Below are positions 52,303-61,702 of a stretch of 64,000 nucleotides of DNA, in pieces. The notes below the pieces were generated by a model. It ran no database searches. It was not told where the DNA came from and was given only the letters and a program-made list of their open reading frames with translations. Every line of letters starts with the position of its first letter. Position 1 is the stretch's first letter. The DNA is from Closterium sp. Naga37s-1. Its lineage: Eukaryota; Streptophyta; Zygnematophyceae; Desmidiales; Closteriaceae. A program made the position numbers and the translations under genes. The stretch is taken from assembly GCA_947471745.1 (NCBI GenBank), contig CANJKZ010000409.1, positions 434,001 through 498,000 on the forward strand, written 5' to 3'.

Positions 52303-53054
52303 TGCGGAGATAACTATTGCAACGGGAGCTAGACTACGGGCTAGGCACGGATGCTCGTGTGATCTCTGCGTTCGTTCCTTCCTTAGTCGTTTCCAAGTGC
52401 TAACACTACTTGCTAGATCACGGGGAAAATTGGCAAGAGTTTCACTAGGAAAACATGACAACAAAAGTTCAGAATGATTGCATCAACATTGGCAACACAG
52501 ACTAGATCAGACCTAGCAAGGCTGCTGGTCGACTGCCAGCGCAGCACGTTCGACCGCGCTCCAGCAGAGCAGAGTCGCGGCTTGCCAACGTTGCAAGTCC
52601 GCGGTGTGCCAACGCTGCAGTAATTCGGCTGCACAGCGTTGCACCCGCCTGACAACGGTGCACCAGCTTCGCAGGTGCGTGCAGCTGGTTGGCGCCCAAC
52701 TCCCCGTCACATGTCCAGCGCAGACACTCCACCCGTGACGGCGCCCACCAGCCACGTCGACCTGGGGATACCACCCCCGAGGTCGTCCTCGCAGAAAACA
52801 CCCTCGCGACTTTCGTGCACATCGCCCGGGTATCCTGGTTGACAGGGTATTTCGCGGTCCCCGCGGTCCTCCCGCGGTTTCGCGGCCCCCGTGGTCCGCC
52901 CACGGTTTCGTGGCCCCCGTGGTCCGCCCACGATTTCATGGCCCCCGCGGTCCTCCCGCGGTTTCGCGGCCCCCGTGGTCCGCCCACGGTTTCGCGGCCC
53001 CCGCGGTTGGCTCCGCCCAAGCGAGGATGGGGCCAAACACTACTCCCGTTGACA
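52303..53054 (-). repeat. CO10 5' LTR with an extra 580-bp block
   Basis: The first 158 bp (52303-52460) equal the 3' LTR and the last 11 or so bases (to 53054) match its far end. The block 52463-53043 between them is absent from the 3' LTR. It includes a 28-bp tandem array at about 52850-53022 (GGTTTCGTGGCCCCCGTGGT and variants). Confidence 0.82.
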
Positions 53055-54444
53055 CTTCGGGTACTGCTGCACAGCGCGACTACGAGCTTCACGCACTTGA
53101 CTTCTCTACTGCCTTTCTCCAGGGCAGCCTGCACGAGCAGGTCTTCCTCCGCCACCCACATGGCTTCAATATGTCCTTTCCTCATAGGATCCAGTTGAGC
53201 CTTCGACTGCCCGTCTACGGTATACGTCAGGATTCTCGTGAGTGGCACGACACACTGCGCACTAATCTGGCTTACCTCTACTTCTTCCTGTCCTCTGCTG
53301 ACCCATCTCTCTTCGTTCGCTCTGGCTCTACCCGTTCTCCCTTCTGGTCTACGTAGATGACCTAGTCTTCGTTACCCTAGACAGAGTCGCACTGGCCTCG
53401 GTGAAGGCCGAGCTGATGAGGAGACACGCTTCCAGGGACAGGGATGCGCCGCTATCTTGGCCTGCAGATCACTAGGGACAGAGCAGCGCGCACCATCACT
53501 CTCACTCGGTCACACATGGTGCAGCAGATCCTCCAACGCTTCGGCCTTCAGTTCTCCTCTGCATAGCCCACTTCTCTGCCTATTAACCATACGCTCTTGG
53601 CCCCTCTCCCTAACAAGCCTGTTGAGCCCAGTGGTCGGTACGCAGAGATGGTGGGGTGCCTCATGTACCTGATGACCTGCACTCGCCTAGATCTCGCATA
53701 TCCTCTAAGCATTCTTGCTCGTTTTGTGTTGCAACTGGAAGATGCAATTGGGAGACACCGACCTAAGCACTGATCGGCTGCTAAGAGGGTTTTCTAAGTA
53801 CATTGGGCATGCAGCTTGTGCTCGGAGGACGATAGCCAGTTGCACTGACGGGACACACTGACGCGTCGTGGGCAGATGACATCGGACTCTCAATTCCTTT
53901 CAGGGCTACTGCTGTCTCCTGGAGGTCCACTCGCTTGTCATCGGTGGCACACTCCACCTGTGAGGTAGAGACCTACGCTGGTGCTATGGCTTCTCATGAG
54001 CTCCACTTGCGTACTGACTTGGTGAGCCGCCTAGCTCAGCCCTGTTCCTGTTCACTGCTAACCGGGCCATGATCACCCTATGTCAAGAGCCTATACTAGA
54101 GGGCAGAGCAAAGCACATCCAGTTGCTGTACTTCCTGCTACATGAGTTGCAGCAGCGCGGCCAGGCACGCGTAGTACACTTGGCCTTAGGGGCCAACACC
54201 GCTGACATCTTCACTAAGGTGCTCTGGTCTCGTAATTATCAGCGGTTTTATACACACCTTGGCCTTTTCCTAGCAGGACATCACTTGTTAGGATCTTGAT
54301 CTCTGTTCACTGTAAGTGATTTCATTTTGTCTGGTTATACTCATTAATTGGTCTTGTGGCCCTTTGTCTCGGAGGCTGAATTAGTAGTGCCGCTTTGAGT
54401 TGTTTATAATTTTCTAGGGACTGTCCCTTACCTAGCCTAGGGGA
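53055..54444 (+). pseudogene. CO9 right part: RT and RNase H remnant
   Basis: RT resumes with LRVLLH after CO10, then DYELHALDFSTAFLQGSL and SREWHDTLRTNL. The YVDD-bearing segment (near 53350) is in another frame. RNase H is fragmented over 53480-54300: ALTGHTDASWADD, CEVETYAGAMAS, then a clean end (54069-54299) with KHIQLLYFLLHELQQRGQ and NTADIFTKVL. A purine tract (CTAGGGGATG) at 54437-54446 may mark the element end, but the following sequence does not match the CO9 5' LTR. Confidence 0.82.
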
Positions 54445-54514
54445 TGTATCAACTCCTAGGAAAATATGCTTCAGACAATTGTTTTTTTGCCTCCAAAAAT
54501 CATGTACATGTGTG

Positions 54515-54545
<31 letters not shown>

Positions 54546-54588
54546 TTTTTTTCCTGATGTCAGCCCTGATCTCATTACGGTACACGCG
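54445..54588. repeat. Simple-sequence stretch with (GT)n and poly-T
   Basis: A (TG)n run of about 22 bp near 54508-54530 is followed by about 23 T (54531-54552). The first 60 bases may be the start of an LTR (TGTATCAACTCC). Confidence 0.7.
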
Positions 54589-54791
54589 TGCATCTGCGTG
54601 CATATTTTCTATGCTAGATTGTGTTGCACGATAGAGGGCATGGGTTTGCTAGATGTACCCTCATTCCTCACGAGGGACCCTCGCTTAGCGAGGGCCTCTG
54701 AATTCAAGGTTTGGCACAGGGTTGGGAGCACAAAGTCCGAAGGCGACGAGGGGTAGCCTCGAGAGGTGAGGTCTCCAGCCACAACCTGTTA
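54589..54791 (+). repeat. Direct repeat X, copy 1 (203 bp)
   Basis: This matches 57271-57473 over its full length with a small number of changes. It holds a palindrome at 54678-54694 (CCCTCGCT, one base, AGCGAGGG). It lies directly against the leader of the small LTR element. Confidence 0.9.
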
Positions 54792-55820
54792 GAGCCGGAA
54801 GTTCCTAAGGACCTCAGTCATTATTTCTCATGGCGCCCACCGTCGCGCTGCCCGCCATGCAGCTCGTTCGCCCTTCCTGTCGCGCACTCGTTTCTGCCAC
54901 CGTCGCCACGGTCACGACGTCGGGCGCGGATGTCGTGGCGACGAGGTGGGCGGCTGTCGCGCTGCCCCGTCGCCCTGTCGGCTCGCTTCCCGCTGCCCCG
55001 CTTTCGTCGCGCCGCCCTTGCGCCTGCTCGTCGAGTGCGCCAGCGTCTGCCCGACGCGTTGCATCCGCGACCCCCGGCGAGCCCTTCGTTTTGCCCCCAC
55101 GCCCCGCCTATCGCGCCCCAGCATATCACCCCACCTGCCCTCCCGTCGGCCCCACTGCCACTGCCGTGTCTGCAGCTGCCGTGTTTGCTCCTGCCGTTTT
55201 GGGGAGGGGGGGGGGGGGGGGGGGGGTATTGGGGATGGTGGCCGTGAGTGGGGATGACGGGGATGGATGAAGCCGAGCCTGCCGCCACTCCGCTGCTGTG
55301 TTAATCAGCTGCACCGCCACCCGCCTGCTCCTCCTTTTCCCTGCTGCGCCTGCAGCAGTGGGGGGGGGGGGGGGGGGGGGGGGGGCGGGTGTGACCAGCC
55401 AGCAGTCGTTTCCTCCTCCTCGCACTTTCACTGCCCATACCTGCTGCTGTTTCTGCCTGTCCTGCTGATCTGCCGCTATGGTGGGGGGGTTTGGGGAGGG
55501 GGGGGAGATTGAAGGGGGCTTGGCCACCGTGAAGCCATCAGCTTCTAGTCGCTCGTGAGCCCGTTGCTCCAGTCGGCCGTGAGTCAGTTGCTCCAGCCGT
55601 TCGTTTAGCCGCAGAGCCAGCTACTCCAGTTGCCCGTTTGCCAGTTGCTCCAGTAGCCCGTGCGCCAGCAGCTTCAGCCGCCGCCCACCACCTCCTCTCC
55701 TCTCATGGTCCCTCCCCCTCCTCACTTGCTGTCTGCTTCTTCCTCTGCGCTCTGCCTTGGGTGTACCCCTACAGGGGGTGTTGCTGCACATGGTCATCCA
55801 CTGCATGCAGTTAGGGGGTG
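54792..55820 (+). other. TR1 internal region, first copy
   Basis: It starts like the second copy (GAGCCGG, then ATGGCGCCCACC against ATGGGCCCACC) and ends with the same pre-LTR segment (55520-55820 resembles 56755-57050). Long G runs lie at about 55202-55226 and 55361-55385. Frames on either strand are Ala/Arg/Pro-rich and give no domain. Confidence 0.75.
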
Positions 55821-56031
55821 TGTTCGAATATAACTTTATGCAGTGTAGACTGTAGTGTATGTAATATTTTGCTGTAGGTGGTGTACCTCCTTTCTTACCT
55901 ATTTGTACTTGTCACTCCATAGTGCAAACCATCTTTCTTGGCCAAAACCTTCCTCTCGCTACTCTCGTCCCTCTTGCCATGGCTAGCTCAAACCCTAGCC
56001 GTGGCTCCTAACTAAGTTGCTATTTTTTACA
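55821..56031 (+). repeat. TR1 LTR, first copy
   Basis: The LTR is 211 bp, TGTTCGAATATAAC to TTTTTTACA. It is followed directly by TGGTATCTAGAGC. It resembles the CO9 LTR in GGTGTACC and TTGGCCAAA segments. Confidence 0.85.
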
Positions 56032-57050
56032 TGGTATCTAGAGCAGGTCCGTCCCGCAGACCTCCTGCTCGTTTTCTTGACATGGGCCCACCTCTTGCCA
56101 GCATGCAGCTCGCCCCGTCGTCCCTGCTGTCCCGGTCGCGCCATGTTCGGCAAGTCACGACCAACGGGAAGCAGACCGCGGCGACCAGCGCGGCGCGATT
56201 TGCGCTGGCCGTCAGCGTCCCTGTTCGTCGCCCCGTCGCGGCCTCGCCACGCCGCCACAAGCAGCCGCGCGGACCCCCCTGTCTCGTCGCCAACGCCGAG
56301 CGCGAGCGCCAGCGACCAGCGCCACCGCGGACGCCAGCAACGAGCACCAGCGCGGACGCCATCGCCTAGCGCCAGCACTTCCGCCAGCGCCAGCGCATGG
56401 GGGGGAGGGTGATGGGGGCGGCGGATAATGGGGGGTGAGGGGTTTGCAGGAGGGGTTCTGCAGTGCCAGCCGCCCACCACCTCCTCCTCTCTCTCCCTAC
56501 CGCACCTATTGTTGTGTTGGGAGGGGAGGGGAGCTTGGAGGTTAAGGGGGTGGCAGGAGGGGTTCTGCAGCACCAACCGCCTCCCCCCCCCCCCCTCTCT
56601 CCTCTCCGTTTCCAGCCACCCCTGCCCTGGGCCGCCCCTGCCTTGAATCGCCCTTGCCTGCCGTGCTTGCCCTGTCTGCCCTACCTGTCGTGACTGCCAC
56701 CTCTGCCGCTGGGGGGGGGGGAGGTTTGGGGAGGGGGGGGGGAGGTTGAAGGGGGGTGACCGCCGTGAAGCTAGCAGCTCCAGTCGCCTGTGAGCCCGTT
56801 GCTCCAGTCGCCCGTGAGTCAGTTGCTCCAGCCGCTCGTCAAGCCGCAGAGCTAGTTACTCCAGTTGCCCGTGTGCCAGTTGCTCAAGTAGCCCGTGTGC
56901 CAGCAGCTTCAGCTGCCGCCCACCACCTCCTCTCCTCTCATGGTCCCTCCTTCTCACTTGCCCTCGGCTTCTTCCGCTGCGCTCTGTCTGGTGTATCCCT
57001 TTATGGGGCGTTGACTGCACAATATTCTCCTGCAGGTAGTTATGGGGGCG
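56032..57050 (+). other. TR1 internal region, second copy
   Basis: A primer site, then a leader with an ATG at about 56081 (GPPLASMQL). C-rich and G-rich low-complexity blocks follow (56590-56606 C; 56710-56760 G). I see no Gag, protease, integrase or RT motif in any frame. Confidence 0.75.
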
Positions 57051-57270
57051 TGCCAGAAAATATAATTTCATATATTGTTCTATAACTGCCTGTAGTGTAG
57101 AATACTCTAGTTATAATGCTTTCTTCTTGGTGGTGCACATTCTGGTTGTTCTTGTTTCCTATATCTTGTACCCTCGTTTCTTAGTGAAACCCCTCTTTCC
57201 TTGGCCAACTTACTAGCCATGCTCTCGTTCTACCCAAACCCTAGTTCTAAGATCACTTAGCCTTTTTACA
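57051..57270 (+). repeat. TR1 LTR, second copy
   Basis: The LTR is 220 bp, TGCCAGAAAATATAA to CTTTTTACA. It is clearly related to 55821-56031 but diverged. Repeat X copy 2 starts at the next base. Confidence 0.85.
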
Positions 57271-57473
57271 TGCATCTGCACGCATATTTTCTATGCTAGA
57301 TTGTGTTGCACGATAGAGGGCATAAGTTTGCTAGTTGTACCCTCATTCCTCACGAGGGACCCTCGCTTGGCGAGGGCCTCGGAATTCAAGGTTTGGCACA
57401 GGGTTGGGAGCACAAAGTCCGAAGGCGACGTGGGGTAGCCTCGAGAGGCGAGGTCTCCAGCCACAACCTGTTA
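57271..57473 (+). repeat. Direct repeat X, copy 2 (203 bp)
   Basis: It matches 54589-54791. Here the palindrome has one changed base (CCCTCGCTTGGCGAGGG). The repeat runs from the end of the TR1 LTR to ACAACCTGTTA. Confidence 0.9.
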
Positions 57474-57640
57474 TGCCAAAAGTCGGGGTTTAAGTAATGT
57501 AGCGTAAACATAGTTAGGAATGGAGAATTCCTTAAAGCCCAGCACCCGAATTACAAAACGCAGTCACAAACTGGGCCCAGTTTGCATCTCGCCCCTATTT
57601 GGCTTCAAGGAAAATGGGTTTCGGAAGGTTTCCGAACCTC
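57474..57640. other. Unassigned 167-bp spacer before GY3
   Basis: No coding or repeat signal was recognised here. It is likely the DNA into which GY3 inserted. Confidence 0.5.
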
Positions 57641-57993
57641 TGTTACGAGTGCAATTGAGCGAGCGAGCAAGAATTGCATTATCGAAGCAAAACAATACAA
57701 TGAACGAAGGTATGCGCGAAGAATATATAGCGAACTAGAGTGGTAACGGTAACGCGAGATAATGGGGTGCGCTACGAGCCTAACGCCTAGGTTGGGAAAT
57801 GTCGAGGCGGAGGTCCGGAGCGCGGGTTACCAACCGAACCGTGAGGTTGGGTCGCATCGTGAACGGTGGCGGGAGTCGTAGCCGAGGCGAGTGTCGCGAA
57901 CGGGTAATGTTTCACTGTTGGGTGCCGATGGCGGGAATGGTCTTGTACGCGGTAAGCAGGGGCGCGAAGTAAGGAAAATGAATTTTCCTTACA
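57641..57993 (-). repeat. GY3 3' LTR
   Basis: The LTR is 353 bp, TGTAAGGAAAA to CTCGTAACA on the minus strand. The C run at 57995-58013 is the polypurine tract. It aligns with the GY1 LTR. Confidence 0.85.
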
Positions 57994-58019
57994 CTACCCC
58001 CCCCCCAAGGAGGCCCTCC

Positions 58020-60132
58020 TTACGAGAGCGCGTGTACATCTCGAAAGTTTCGGCTGCGCAGATACTCAGTGAGGACAAGGTGATTTTCAACTCTATCCAG
58101 GGGAACCCAGTTGTCTTCGGTGGGCGTGCGGTCTTTCCAACGGATCAGGAATTCGATCCTGCGTGCTCCCCGTGGGTCACGTACTCGGTGGCTCAGTATT
58201 TTTTCGGGCGTGATGATTGGCTCTGTCGGCGGTCGTGTCATGCTGGCGGGGCGGTTGCGAGGTAGTTGGCTGGTGGATGGCACGTATGGGCGAAGCAGGC
58301 TGACGTGGAATGACGGGCTGACGTACCAGTCAGCAGGGAGGAGGAGATGGGCGGTGACGGGTGTGATCATGTGGCTGATGCGAAATGGCCCGCAATATCG
58401 GGGGCGGAGTTTTGGAGTGATGGGCAGGCGGAGGTTTTGAGTGTCGAGCAGCACGAGGTCGTCGGGCTGGTAAGTGACGGGTCGGCGGTGGCGGTCGGCG
58501 TTACGCTTAGCGATGATGTTCGATTTTTTTATTGCGTCTGCTGCTCGGGTCCGTGCTGTTTGTAAAATTTCTGCGAATTGTTGTGCACGTGGCACCGGGT
58601 TGTCGGGATTCGGGGTCATGGGTACTGTGGGGTCTTGTCCGTAGTTCAGGTAAATGGTGACTGTTGGGTCATGGTGGATGGCGAGTTATTGTACGCGAAC
58701 TCGATGGGTGGCAGTCGCTGTTCCCAGGTGGTCGGGTCGTCGCACGTGGCTCGGATTGCTCCATGGTCTGGTTTGTCCGTTCTGTCTGTCCGTCGGTCTC
58801 GGGGTGGTACAAAGAACTGAATTGTAGTCGCGTGCCGAACTGCTGCCACAGGTTCCGCCAGAAGTTGCTGGTGAATTTCGTGTCGCGGTCGCTGATAATT
58901 GATGCTGGTATCCCGTGTAGTCGAACGACGGTGGAGATGAAGAGGCGGGTTGTTTCTTCGGCTGTGATTGATTTTTTGCAGGCTGCGAAATGTGCCATTT
59001 TCGTCGGCCGATCGACGACGACCAGGTTCGCGTCGTTCCCACTTGCTCCAGCCGGTAACCCCGTGACGAAGTCCATCGTCACCTGCTGCCAAGCACGCTC
59101 TGGGGGTGGTATCGGCTGCAACTGCCCTGCCGGCCGTTGCCGTGATGACTTCATGATTTGGCAGGTGGGACACGATGCCACGTGTCGTTGCACGTCGGTC
59201 AGCATTTCGGGCCAGTAGTAATACCGCTGCAGCTGCTGCCGTGTCTTCTCTACTCCGAAATGTCCTAAGGTAACCCCGTCGTGTGCCTGTAGTAACAGCT
59301 CCCTTAGTAAAGTGTAGGCCGGTACCCAGATGCGGTCGGTGCCGGCTTTTACGTAATAAACTCCTTTTGCTGCTGCGAATTGCTGCGAATTTCCTCCTGT
59401 GAAGAACGGGTCAGTTTGATAGCCGTGGGTGAATAGTCCTTTTAGTACCAGGCTGGTCTGGGCAGGTAGTATGGCGTGGATTTGGGCCGTGGGGTGGGTC
59501 AGTGCGTCGGCAATGTTTGATGCCCCCTTTTTGTAGGTGACCGTGTAGTGGAAGTTTGACTCGAGAAAATCGAGCCAGCGGATCTGTCGTGGGTTGAGGT
59601 GGGGCTGTGCGCGTAGGTATTGTAGTGATTTGTGGTCTGTCCGTACTGTCACGTCTGCGCCGGTCAAGTAACAGCGCCATACTTTGAACGCATGCACGAT
59701 CGCGAGCATTTCGCGGTCGTGTATCGGGTAGTTCTTCTCAGGCGGATGCAGTTTTCGTGACTCGTATGCGATGGGCTGTAAACCGTTGCCGAAATCCTGT
59801 AGCAGTACGGCTCCAATGGCGATGTCACTTGCGTATGTGACCACTTCGAATGGGCGGTGTGGGTCGGCGATGCGCAGTACGGGCGGTGAACAGAGAACAT
59901 TTTTCAGGGCAGAGAAGGCAGCATGCACTTTCTCCCCCCACGTAAAATCGACCCCCTTCCGCAGTAAATCCGTCAGCGGGGCAGTTAACCGGGCCATGTC
60001 GGGGACGAACCGACGCACATAATTAACGAACCCTAAAAAACTATGCAGCTCCGTGATGTTCGTCGGGGGGTGCCATGCTTGTACGGTGTCCAGCTTCTTT
60101 GGGTCGATCTCTACTCCAGCCTCTGAAATGAC
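58020..60132 (-). pseudogene. GY3 RT end, RNase H and integrase
   Basis: A long frame (60132 to 58669) gives the end of RT (VEIDPKKLDTVQAW, FLGFVNYVRRF), RNase H, the HHCC zinc domain (HDGVTLGHFG, CPTC) and the integrase core with Asp 59071-59073, Asp 58888-58890 and Glu 58780-58782 (DD35E). Frameshifts near 58755 and 58650 separate the C-terminal part (58619-58020), which has LLDTQNLRL, SFHVSLLRPYV and the chromodomain-like IEFLIRWK. The RNase H first Asp of TDASD is Tyr (TYASD, codon 59833-59835). It is the best gypsy integrase in the window. Confidence 0.92.
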
Positions 60133-60268
60133 TGTCAAACATTATATGTTTATATTGTGTAGGCTATAGTGGGTTTAGCCTTAGGGGGTACAGCTTTGTT
60201 AGGGTTTCCTACTTGTATCCCCCTCCTACCTAGTTTCATGCATTCTCGTTCTATTCTGGATTCTAACA
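60133..60268 (+). repeat. CO12 5' LTR
   Basis: The LTR is 136 bp, TGTCAAACATTATATG to TTCTAACA, similar to the CO4 LTR over its whole length. Confidence 0.92.
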
Positions 60269-60282
60269 TGGTATCACGAGCC
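60269..60282 (+). promoter_or_regulatory. CO12 primer-binding site
   Basis: TGGTATCACGAGCC directly follows the LTR and is identical to the CO4 site. Confidence 0.9.
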
Positions 60283-61570
60283 TAGGTTGCTACCTAGGAC
60301 CGCTTTCTACTATGGGCCCACTATTCCGCTAGAAGCGCCCTCGTGCGCCCTACCTTACGTGCGCCCTCGTGCGCCTTTCTCTGCTAGTGCGCCTTCGTGC
60401 GCCCTCGTGCGCCCTCGTGCGCCCTCGTGCGCCCTCGTGCGCCTTTCTCTGCTAGTGCGCCTTCGTGCGCCTTCGTGCGCCCTCGTGCGCCCTCGTGCGC
60501 CTTCGTGCGCCCTCGTGCGCCCTCGTGCGCCTTCGTGCGCCCTCGTGCGCCCTCGTGCGCCCTCGTGCGCCCTCGTGCGCCCTCGAGCGCCCTCGTGCGC
60601 CCTCGAGCCGCCCCTGCAGGTCCGTCAGGCCCCCGAGCCGCCTCTGCAGACCCGTCAGCCCCCCCCCGAGCCGCCTCTGCAGGCCCGTCAGGCCCGAGAG
60701 CCGCCCCTGCAGACTCGTCAGGCCCGCGCGCAGCCTCTGCCCGACCGCGCGCCGCCCCTGCAGGCTCTCGCCGCCCGCCGCGTCGCCCTGCCCGCGGCGT
60801 CGCCGCCTGCCCGCGGCGTCGTCACCTGCCCGCGACGTAGCCCCTGCCCGCGGCGTCGTCGCCTGCCCGCGGCGTCGTCGCCTGCCTGCGGCGTCGTCGC
60901 CTGCCCGCGACGTAGCCCCTGCCCGCGACGTCGTCGCCTACCCGCGGCGTCGTCGCCTGCCCGCGGCGTCGTCGCCTGCCCGCGGCGTCGTCACCTGCTC
61001 GCCGCGTCGCCCTGCCCGCGGCGTCGCCACCTGCTCGCGGCGTCGCCCTGCTCGCGGCGTCGCCCTGCTCGCGGCGTCGTCACCTGCTCGCCGCGTCGCC
61101 CTGCTCGCGGCGTCGTCACCTGCTCGCCGCGTCGCCCTGCCCGCGGCGTCGTCACCTGCCCGCCGCGTCGCCCTGCCCGCGGCGTCGCCACCTGCCCGCC
61201 GCGTCGCCCTGCTCGCCGCGTCGCCCTGACCTAATCCGCGCCTGGCCTCTGGAGCAGCCGCCCCTGCAGCAGCCGCCCCTGGCCACTGGAGCAGCCGCCA
61301 CTGCAGGAGCCGCCCCTCGCCCCTGGAGCAGCCGCCCCTGCAGCAGCCGCCCCTGGCCCCTGGAGCAACCACCGCTGCAGCAGCCGCCCCTGGCCCCTGG
61401 AGCAGCCGCCACTGCAGCAGCCGCCCCTGGCACCTGGAGCAGCTGCCGTAGCGGCCCGGCCTCGCCCTGCAGCAGCTGCCGCGGAGCTCCCTGCTGCGGC
61501 CCGGCCCCGCCCTGCAGTTGTAGCGGCCCCGCTGTCGTCACCGTCTTGCGCCTGCCGCGCCGACCACTGG
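60283..61570 (+). repeat. CO12 leader with four different tandem arrays
   Basis: Array 1 (about 60340-60606) is a 10-bp GCGCCCTCGT/GCGCCTTCGT repeat. Array 2 (60607-60760) has units of about 45 bp with CCGCCTCTGCAGGCCCGTCAG. Array 3 (60770-61230) has GTCGTCGCCTGCCCGCGGC units of 15-18 bp. Array 4 (61250-61450) has CAGCCGCCCCTGGCCCCTGG units as in CO6. Long frames here (for example 60287-61234) are repeat artefacts. Confidence 0.85.
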
Positions 61571-61702
61571 TGAGCATTGCCCTGCCAGCACTGCTACCGC
61601 TGCTACTGCTGCTACTGCCTTTTCTACTCCCACTGCTACTGCTCCTGCTGTTACTGCTGTTACTGCCGCTACTGCTGCTATTGCTGCTCCTGGCGTGGCC
61701 AG

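Larger units (their letters stand above)
40215..53054 (-). mobile_element. CO10: nearly intact Ty1/copia element, interrupted by CO11
   Basis: LTRs lie at 40215-40386 and 52303-53054, with CTTCG duplications outside them. Without CO11, Gag and Pol form one frame of 1642 codons broken only by a TAG at 41242-41244. The LTRs are identical over their shared 158 bp, but the 5' one has an extra 580 bp. It belongs to a copia lineage distinct from the CO4 and CO11 families. Confidence 0.93.
54792..57270 (+). mobile_element. TR1: TRIM-like non-autonomous LTR element, one and a half units
   Basis: There are two LTRs, 55821-56031 and 57051-57270, each preceded by a purine tract (TTAGGGGGTG, TTATGGGGGCG). 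Between them are a primer site TGGTATCTAGAGC (56032-56044), a leader and about 1 kb without any Gag or Pol motif. A second copy of the internal part (54792-55820) lies upstream without its own 5' LTR. CO9 has a related LTR. Mobilisation would need proteins from another element. Confidence 0.82.
57641..60132 (-). mobile_element. GY3: Ty3/gypsy element, 5' half missing
   Basis: Part of RT, RNase H, integrase with chromodomain-like tail, polypurine tract and 3' LTR remain. CO12 begins at 60133 inside the RT gene, so the rest of GY3 was separated by that insertion and would be beyond the window end. Confidence 0.93.

Noticed and set aside
54322-54603. Small frame over (GT)n and poly-T
   Set aside because: It is simple-sequence translation with no domain and no support.
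60340-60606. Regular short repeats that could suggest a CRISPR array
   Set aside because: The 10-bp units are contiguous with no unique spacers, and the context is a eukaryotic retrotransposon leader.
60287-61234. Open frame of 315 codons rich in Arg, Pro and Ala
   Set aside because: It is entirely inside tandem repeats without stops. Other frames of the same DNA are also open.
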